From Gonium pectorale (taxonomy: Eukaryota; Chlorophyta; Chlorophyceae; Chlamydomonadales; Volvocaceae), in assembly GCA_001584585.1 (NCBI GenBank), contig LSYV01000036.1, forward strand, positions 230,370-294,369: a DNA stretch of 64,000 nucleotides, in the 5' to 3' direction. The notes under the pieces are model-generated. The model was not told the DNA's origin and searched no databases. It saw nothing but the letters and a program-made list of their open reading frames with translations. Position numbers and translations under genes: made by a program. Numbering within the stretch: the first letter of the stretch is position 1; every line of letters begins with the position of its first letter. Shown piece by piece: positions 39,200 to 64,000 of the stretch.

Positions 39200-42049
39200 A
39201 TGGCACAAGATTTTGTAGCTCGCGGCGACCGCTTGTTTGTGGAGGAGGACTATGCGGGAGCTGTAGAAGCCTATAGCGAGGTGTGTAATTACAACCGTAT
39301 CTTTATACTACCACTCTCTGACATGTCCATAACTCTCTCGACAGGCGCTCCAAGCAGATCCCCAAAATGCGCGCATTTACGAGGCGCGGGCGAACGCTTA
39401 CCTAAAGCTGGAGCAGTATCCGGACGCAAATGCGGATGCGACAAAGGCGCTAGAGCTTTCTCCGGGATTGGCCAAGGCCTACCTGCGCAAGGGGTACGAT
39501 GCGTGCGCTCGAACGTGTATGGCGACACCCTTGCACACCCTCGCGCTGTCTCTGGCCCCAGGGTGGCCCTGTTCAACATGGAGGAGTATGAGGGGGCCAA
39601 GGAGGCTTTCGAGGCGGGGTGCCAACTCGCGCCCGACAACACCTTCAAGCAATGGATACGGAAGTGCGATGCGGAGCTAGAGGGTGAGGCGCGCTAGGAC
39701 AGCTGAGCTCTAGGGTTCGGTCCAAGCCGTGGCATGCGGTCGAGGCGCTGAAGGGTGGGCGTACAGCAGCCGCGGGGCAAGTTGTCGCGTCCGGGTGCTC
39801 TGTGCAAACAGTTAAATCAGAATGTCCGCCAAGACCCTTGGCAGCGGCTTGCCATGAAGCTGGTGTGTCGCAGAAGGCAGAAACGGTGCGTCCCCTGCTG
39901 CTCCCCATCGGCGCCCGAACAGACGAGGCCGCCTCCCAGCCCAAAGCGTCTGCTCCTTCTCCCGCCGGGCCCGCGCCCATGGCAAGCACGTCACAGCTTC
40001 AAGGGACGACAGCGGGTGCGGCAGGCGCCACGGAGGCGTCGTCCGCCGCTGCCGCCCCCGCTGCCGCCCCCCCTGCCGCCTCTCCTTCTGGGTCGGCACC
40101 CGCACTGGCTACGGGTGCGGGGCCAGCCTCGGCGCCCGTGGCCGAGCTGCCCGCGGCGGCGGGCACCTCGGCTGCACCTCTGGCGCCATCGGCTCCAGCG
40201 GAGTGCAGCGCCAAATACCGGCACCAGTACTACCAGCTAGCCAACAAGGTGGATCAACATGTTCCCTGGCCGTAGGGGACTTCTGCGGACGCCAGCCGGG
40301 GACGTTACGTGTTGCTTGGGGCTGTCACACGACCGGGTTGGGCTGACGGCAGCTCAATCCCACAAGAGACGCCTGCGCACACATTGCGCTGTGGGCCCGG
40401 CGTCCTGTTACTATGTGGGATATGCGGTTGCGGGGAATCGTGCGCAGGGTCACCAGCACTTCGCTTGCCGCTGCAGGTGACTGTGGACGTGTACGCCAAG
40501 AAGCTGCGCAGGGAGCAGGTGTCGGTGGAGTTCGGGGAGAGCCACTTGCTGTTGGTGATCCGGGACACGGACGGCAACGAGGAGTACCGCCTGGACGTGG
40601 AGCTGTACGGCAAGGTAGTACCGTACATCGGGGGTCACACGTGGCTGTGAGGAAGTGTACATTGCACAGGGTTGAGATCACGTTGCTTCCTCTGCACAGC
40701 GCCCTCGCCACCCCGTCCACACTCCCGCAATCCCTGGGCGGTGCCGCCAGGCCAGCGCGCCACATCCTATCCGGGTCCCCCGCATCACTATTTTACCTGC
40801 ACTGCCCCGCGCTTCCCTGCGTGGCCCGCCCCGCAGGTGCTCCCCGCCCAATGCCGCTATGAGGTGCTGTCCACCAAAATCGAGGTCACCATGGCCAAGG
40901 CCGACCAGATACAGTGGGTGAGTCCCGACCCCGCCCGGTGGGGTTCCGGCACGTGCAGCGTTGGCCAGGGGCGCTCAAGCGCATTGTGTGCATCAGCCCT
41001 CGGCCAAGTGTCGCCAGCAGACGATGGCAACGTCGCCCGGTATACAGATTACAGGCTCCCCAGGGGGGCTTTAAGCCACACGAGCCGATTGGCTCCCGAC
41101 AGAGTGGCTGAAACACCCGTATGGCATGTTCAGGCACAGCGGTCTGCATGCTTGAGGGTGGCGGGTGGTATCCCTCCATCCGCTGGCTGGTCCAGGGCTG
41201 CGCCCCGGCGTGTTGCCCGTTCCTGGGGACGATGGCACCTACGGCGTCCTCGCTCGCCCCCCTGTCGGGTGGCTGGTTGTGCCACTGCGACCGGCATAAC
41301 CCCGCCCGCTCTCCGCCCGGCTCCGCCTCCGTAGGGCTCTCTGGAGAAGAGCAACAAGGTGGCGGCGCCAAACTATAGCACCCCGGACACGGAGGCCCCG
41401 CGGCAGTACCCCACCTCGTACAAGAAGCAACCAAAGGACTGGAGCAAAGTGGACGCGGAGCTGGCGGTGAGCGGGCCGCGAACGGGGGCGTTGCGTGAAC
41501 TTAAGAGATGCTGGCACTCGGGGGACGAGAATCGCGACGACAAAGGACGGTTGGGTCCGATTACATGGAAAGGACCGCGGTCATGTGCTGTAACCATCTC
41601 TGATGGCTGCGTAACGGTGCGTGCGCTAACTCGCCTACCAGTGTTGTACCCGGTACCTGTACGGGCGCCAGCTCTGGTACACCTCAATGCCGAACGCTCT
41701 TTCGCTCAGTTACTCCCGCTCGCCAGTCCCAGTCCCGCTGCTCTTCCCCGCCCGTGCTTGGTCTGTCGGCCCCAAGCCCCAAGGCCGTGCCTGCGCACCA
41801 ACACCCCAACTCGCCTTCCCACCGCTGCAGGAGCTGGAACAGAAGGGCGAGCTTGACATGGGCGACCCGCTCAACAACTTCTTCAAGAAGATCTTTGCGC
41901 AGGGCGATGAGGACACTCGGCGCGCCATGATGAAGTCGTTCGTCGAGTCCAACGGCACCGTGCTGTCCACCAACTGGAACGAGGTGGGCCAGAAGAAGAT
42001 CGAGTGCACGCCGCCCGAGGGGATGGAGGTCCGCAAGTGGGAGGTTTGA
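39200..42049 (+). CDS. SGT1: SGT1 co-chaperone (TPR-CS-SGS)
   Basis: Exons 39200-39280, 39345-39493, 39562-39683, 39881-40248, 40477-40614, 40837-40917, 41335-41466, 41831-42049 give 429 residues. Residues 1-115 form TPR repeats (GDRLFVEEDYAGAVEAYSE, YLRKGVALFNMEEYEGA). An Ala/Pro-rich linker follows to about 225. The CS (p23-like) domain spans about 229-313, with VTVDVYAKKL, VEFGESHLLLVI and YEVLSTKIEVTMAKAD. The SGS region has the usual YPTSYKKQPKDWSKVD, DPLNNFFKKIFAQGDEDTRRAM, SFVESNGTVLSTNW and a final WEV. SGT1 works with HSP90 and RAR1 in plant immunity, and in SCF-ligase and kinetochore assembly. All family landmarks are present and nothing is missing. Confidence 0.96.
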
Positions 42050-43222
42050 GCAGGAGTGGAGCAGGGAAGGAAGGAACGGACGATTGCAGGATGGCGAAGT
42101 CGTGTTGGTGGAAGGGAGGACGGGTGATGGAGAAGGGGGAGTGCACTACCGGGGGGACGCCCGTGGAACGTCGCATTGTGTATTTGTGTTGATTAGCCTT
42201 TCGATGGGGCGTTGGGCGCATTGGCTGCGTAGAGGAATACTGGCCGACAGGCGGTGCGTGCTGGACCTGAGGCGCGGTACCGGGTCAGTCCCATATTGCC
42301 TTACCCAGCAAGAAATGACTTGAGTTGGCCCAGTCGGTTACACTAGCCCGGCGCTTGAGCGGTTGGTCAACAAATTGACCGTGCAGTCGTGGCAAAGCAT
42401 GTCACACGTGTTCAGCCCTGTTCGGTACCAGGCCGCGATTGGAGCGCGGCAGTTGAGTGCAGCTGCTGGGTGTGCCGCAGATGTGGAGAAGGGGGGGGGG
42501 GGCACAGGAGGCATTCGCGCATTCAGAACTGTAAGCTACAGATGTCGGCCTTATGGCGATGTATCCGCGCACATACCGTATGAATCAAGGGACGAAAAAG
42601 GCCTACACCAGCCGCGCAGCTCGACTCCAACAGAAATAAAGCAGAAATTTCATACACAAGGGGGACCCCCCCAATGCGGGTGTCAGGCTCCCAGACGCCA
42701 AGTCGCAAAACAAGCGGGACACGAACGCTCTCCAGGCATCAATGGATGACAAAACACAATGCAAGCTGCAGCAGTCCTGACATGGCACATGGTAAAACAC
42801 ACATTGCGGTACGTGCTACTTGTCTTCGTTTGCATGTCTTTGTCCGTAGACCTAAGGCCGGTTACGACACGCGTCACCCTCTTTCAGGTATGGTAAAGCG
42901 CCCTATGGTCAATATGAACATCACCAGCCGAATCGGACCCACTCAAGCATCACTTCGGCAGCAGGCCTCACGTAATTTCTGCATGTACCAATCAGCACCT
43001 GACCTGTTCGCAGCCCCGGACCATGCCGCCCTGCACCCGCGCCGACCCCCTGACAACGCCGCATCGCCAACGAGGGTCCACAATGGCCACCAGGGTGCCT
43101 CCCTCGCACCGTACGGTACACATTACGTACGCGACTCCGACATGCACCTGAGCCCCCAAAGCCCTGAAATTTTTCAACGTAGGCCGTCAGGCAGAAGGGT
43201 CAGGGCCTATGTCACTCCATCC
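42050..43222. other. Convergent intergenic region between SGT1 and KDM5, no gene seen
   Basis: About 1.2 kb between two stop codons facing each other, so it should contain both 3' UTRs. Frames are short and unlike known proteins. A run of 12 G at about 42491-42502 is the only simple repeat of note. Confidence 0.6.
42530..42534 (+). terminator. Candidate TGTAA poly(A) signal for SGT1
   Basis: This is the first TGTAA after the SGT1 stop, about 480 bases downstream. The distance is long but compatible with algal 3' UTRs. Confidence 0.3.
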
Positions 43223-60546
<17,324 letters not shown>

Positions 60547-62149
60547 GCTAGTGCCATAGAGGGGCGCATAGCCTTGCCCGGTCGAACCATGCAGCGAGCA
60601 AATTGCGCCATGCCAAACGTGCGGCTAGCAAGGCAATGTCTAGTGGACTATCACATGTATGTACAATATCCCCTGTCGGAGTGTGGAGCTTGGTCTTTGC
60701 CCGCCTCTGACGTCGTCGTGCGATACTAGTCGCACCGTATTCTTACGAGCGATAGCCGAAGGCCATTGCCAAACGGACAAGCCATTGCTGCTTGAGAGCA
60801 TGTGGCACATCGGCTGACTGGATGGCACGCTCAGAGCAGCGTAGGCCCGCGGCAAGACGCAGCGATTCTCATCGCAACTCGTCTGGGCACAGGCGGGCAC
60901 ATGCAGTCGATTGTCAGGCTAGCTCTAGTACTTGTGAGGCATATACACTCCAGAAGTCGCTGTCTTGGCGCATCGGGGCAACGGGGTCCGCGACGGCGAG
61001 CATCGGCCTGCGCTCCCTCTCCCGCGCGATGTATGCTTCGTCCTGCCCCTAGACCGCTCTTCAACGACTTGTATATGTACGTCATGTTACTAGAAGCACA
61101 CGGGTGCGCTGTCGCAATTCCAGCTGCACCGGACGGGCCATGAAGGGTGTGCCCGCGAAAAGCAAGCCCGGGCCGTTCCTGCATGCCCCGCCTCTTGCCC
61201 GCAGGCACTGCTACATGACGCCACCCTGATTTCTCAGCTGCATGATCAATCCTGCGTGCGGACCGCGTGCCCACGTGCGAGCCAAACGCGCGCTTCTTGG
61301 GCATGCCGTGCCCGGCATCAGGACTGCAACATATCAGGTTTCCAAAGAGAACACTTCTGGTTCAGACCATGTAGCCTAAGGGCTTGCCTCAAGCAGTGTC
61401 GTCGCGCGCCACGACACAAGCTGCTGAAACGAAACAGAATTATTCTGAAAAGCGTTAACATCTGCTGGGTATTTGCTGTATGTTTGTCAAACTTTTGCGC
61501 CAGTCGTTACTGGTCGTTAGTGGTTGGGGCCTGACGCTTTTCCAAGCCGTGCAAAAGCTTTTGCGAAGTCTGCACATCACTGCTGGCACGCTGCGTGCTC
61601 TGGAGTGTAAAGCACAACGTTCGATTTGAACGACGTTCCGGCGTTGAGAGACTTGAGCTTAAGATGATAGAACGGAATAGGATATGATTCAAAGTATGCT
61701 GCTAGACGCTCAAAACCACATTGACCAAGTGGGCCACCCCCGTCGGATGGATGCGACGACGCTAGACTGGGCGCGGCGGCTTGGTACCGCTATCTGAGAC
61801 TTCCCAATACTTAACACATGGAAGCACTTGGTTGCTTCCAGCTTGGCTTCCACGCGGGCAACCTGATCATTTTCAACATGCTGCAGTTCGACTACTACAG
61901 CAGCTAACGGGCATGACAATACCCAACCGGTGCTCTGTTTCACAGCCCACTGAGTTCCAGCATGGGCATGGTGGCAGTGCCGGCACTTGGCCACCCCAAT
62001 CTTGCAGAGCCCAGTATGCCCGATGCCGGGTCGGCTTGCCAGGTACGGGCTAGGCTGGGCATGCCACCCAGCCCCTTCTCCACTCACTACCCAGGACTCG
62101 ATGCACGCCCTGTGCGCTGCACCACCAGGGTACCAGGTGAAGTCCGAGA

Positions 62150-62310
62150 AACCGGGTCAGCTGCTAAGCCGGTCTTCGTGGAGGGCGGGACAAATGTCAC
62201 ATGTCTTGCTCTGTACCCGCCCGCCCTATTGGAAACGCCGAGCCTTTGGGCGTGTATGACCGTAGAGGCGGGCTCCTCTTTCTCTGCAGGTTTCTCTTTT
62301 TTTAGCGGTT
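62150..62310 (+). repeat. R1 dispersed repeat, plus-oriented copy
   Basis: It contains GGCGGGAC, GTCACATGTCTTGC, CTATTGGAAACGCCGAG, GGGCGTGTATGACCGTAGAG, GCGGGCTCCTC and TTTCTCTGCAGGTTTCTC. The right part matches the inverted copies at 8120-8260 and 8915-8990; the left part matches the fragment beside the assembly gap at 10825. It is therefore the most complete copy of this subtype in the window. Confidence 0.65.
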
Positions 62311-62374
62311 CCTACTGTCAGCTCAGGACACGGCTTACTTGAAGGGGACATTGTCGGTGATGTGTTTAGGTGAT

Positions 62375-62440
62375 GTGAGGGGTAGTGAAGAAGGGAAACG
62401 GGTCGTGTCACAGATACCGAATCGCATGCAAATTAGGAAA
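62375..62440 (+). repeat. R2 dispersed repeat, copy 2
   Basis: GGGGTAGTGAAGAAGGGAAA, CGGGTCGTGTC and ACCGAATCGCATGC match the SYF1 intron 9 copy at 19503-19560. It lies between two R1 copies here, so R1 and R2 may be parts of one larger element. Confidence 0.6.
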
Positions 62441-62648
62441 TCTTGTAGGCGGCCTTGTGTAGGCGGCTTGTAGCGTTGAAACCCAGAAACGCGAATCTCT
62501 TTTACCTCATGAGCAGTTGTTTTGACGAGGCCGCTCTCGGGTCGGCAATCTGCATTTTTCTCTGCTACCGGATTCGTGATGGCCACAACGGCCGCCGTCA
62601 TCCGTCGTCAGCGACGCCCAGCAGTGGCTGCAGGATAGTCAGGTAACT

Positions 62649-62770
62649 ATTCTGGTGACACACCGGGAGGGCCCGTCTGTACTCGGCGCCCTGCTGGAAA
62701 CGGGCAGCCCCTCGGGTGTGTATGTCCGTAGAGGCTGCCTTCCCCGTTTCTGGTTCTCTTTTTTTGCAGG
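62649..62770 (+). repeat. R1 dispersed repeat, plus-oriented copy
   Basis: GGTGACACACCGGGAGGGCC, CTGCTGGAAACGGGCAG, CTCGGGTGTGTATGTCCGTA, GAGGCTGCCTTCCCCGTTTC and a final TTTTTTTGCAGG. It is the best mate of the inverted copy in the last SYF1 intron (22501-22645). The T-run plus GCAGG end resembles a 3' splice site. Confidence 0.75.
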
Positions 62771-64000
62771 ACACACCCAGACGTCTAGGCGACTCACCAT
62801 CTGAAGCCCCTCACTAGCTGTTATATTCACCCACCCCTCACATCCCGTTATGACCCTCGCCGGCCTGGATCCAGGCCAACAGGATAGACAAGTGCCCAAG
62901 CCAGTCGACATTCTTCTTTGCCATCGGATTCGTGATTTCCACCCATCCCGCGTCACCAATCGACCGTAGCGTTACCAGAAAAAGGAGACTGATACGGTTG
63001 ACCAGCGGTCTGGAATGCTTTGCTTTACGGCCTGTGAAACTGCGACATTAACACACGCCGGAGCGTACCTCAAACAGCTGTAGGAACTGACAAGTATCTG
63101 ATGGGAACATGTGAGGGCTCCCATGCCCACCCATCCGGCCCAACAAACGGATAGACTGGCGCAGCACTGGCTTTGCGAGCGCGGGCCTGCCTAAATGACA
63201 TCTCCAACTTCACGAATCCTCACCACGATGCGTACTGATCGAAGGGGCGACGGCAGCGAAAGAAGCTGGCGACGGATGGAGTCGAAGCATGCTGTGCGGG
63301 TAAGGCAGAGCGACAAAGCCGGGGCGCACCACACTCAAAACCCGTTGCTCAGGTGCTGAAGATGAAGGAAGCGTGGCGTCAGGGTGTTTTGAGATGCGGC
63401 TCCCCTGTTGGGGCAGCTGCCGTTTGCCGCTCTGTTTCGACGGGTCGCAAGGGTTGTATGGGTTGCCGGCTTTTTGTAGGGGAGGGCAGGGGAATTGTTT
63501 TGCTGCCTGTGCTCCGCGGGTCCTTTTGGTCTGTTTCTCTCCTGTCCTCGTGTTCGTCTCCTTGTCAGGGCCCAAACGTGGCCCGTGCCAGTTCTTGGCA
63601 CCGCCCCTCCCTGGTAGGATCGCCATCCCCATTCTTCCAACCGGCAAAGGTATGCTAGCAAGATGGAAAACGCCGGATCCGCCCGCATATATGGCGGATC
63701 GGCACACGCCCCTGAGGCGCACTCTGCCGTACAGGTGTGGCGCAGCCCTCACATGATGCGGGGGACGGTGGTACCAAGATCTGCCGGTGCCAGCGGTGGC
63801 ACACGACATCCTCCTTTCCTTTCTTTTCGTCTTTCTGCCTTCCAGTTCTGTGGTCTTTAGGTGCAGGGCTCTTTCTCTTCTTGTGTGCGCCGTCGGTGTT
63901 TGGTCTTGGCTGCCGTGGTGCGCTGTAGTTTTTTTTTCTGTGGAAAGGTTACAGGCGGAGAGGCGAGAAAGGGCGCAGACAACGGGAGGGACATGCAGCC

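Larger units (their letters stand above)
60547..64000. other. Upstream region of KDM5 and repeat-bearing spacer, no gene seen
   Basis: About 3.45 kb. The first few hundred bases must hold the KDM5 promoter. Short frames on both strands have no family resemblance or splice-supported continuation. R1 and R2 repeat copies lie between 62150 and 62770. The segment from 63350 to the end has T-rich tracts and short frames, but nothing I can name. A gene starting beyond the window cannot be excluded. Confidence 0.55.

Overview
The window looks like nuclear DNA of a volvocalean (Chlamydomonas-type) green alga. The DNA is GC-rich. Genes are split into many short exons by GT-AG introns, the proteins carry long Ala/Gly/Gln/Pro-rich stretches, TGTAA poly(A) signals follow some stop codons, and a delta-tubulin gene (basal bodies/flagella) is present. 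The species cannot be told from sequence alone. I rebuilt exon structures by eye, checking splice dinucleotides, reading phase and alignment with remembered families. In the genes with full exon lists the phases add up to whole codons.

Layout. (1) 420-7281, minus: a secreted/type I membrane protein with a signal peptide, a Pro/Ser-rich ectodomain, cysteine-rich GCC2/GCC3 repeats and one membrane helix. (2) 7282-9816: repeat-rich spacer. (3) 9817-13542, minus: delta-tubulin (UNI3 type), crossed by a 20-N assembly gap. (4) 13543-14111: short divergent promoter region. (5) 14112-22960, plus: splicing factor SYF1/XAB2, 15 exons, introns full of repeats. (6) 23346-25897, plus: membrane-anchored 2H-phosphoesterase-like protein. 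(7) 25898-28976: repeat-rich, no intact gene. (8) 28977-29397, plus: small APC15-like protein. (9) 29433-33718, plus: SNM1/Pso2 interstrand-crosslink repair nuclease, starting 35 nt after the APC15 stop. (10) 34163-34963, plus: open frame with SUMO-interacting motifs and a C-terminal PCNA-binding (PIP) box. (11) 36609-38835, plus: UIM-containing acidic/basic nuclear protein, faintly like RAD51AP1. (12) 39200-42049, plus: co-chaperone SGT1 (TPR-CS-SGS). (13) 43223-60546, minus: a very large KDM5/JARID1-type histone demethylase of about 3,700 residues. (14) 60547-64000: repeats, no gene seen.

Functionally the genes are eukaryotic housekeeping and nuclear functions: splicing, cell cycle, crosslink repair, histone demethylation, co-chaperone and centriole. 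SNM1, the SIM/PIP frame and the UIM protein form a same-strand block with a genome-maintenance flavour. The most interesting leads are the tightly packed APC15-SNM1 pair (possible bicistronic mRNA), the SIM/PIP frame beside SNM1, two GC-AG introns, the oversized KDM5, and a 34-bp tandem array that multiplies a 3' splice site inside KDM5.
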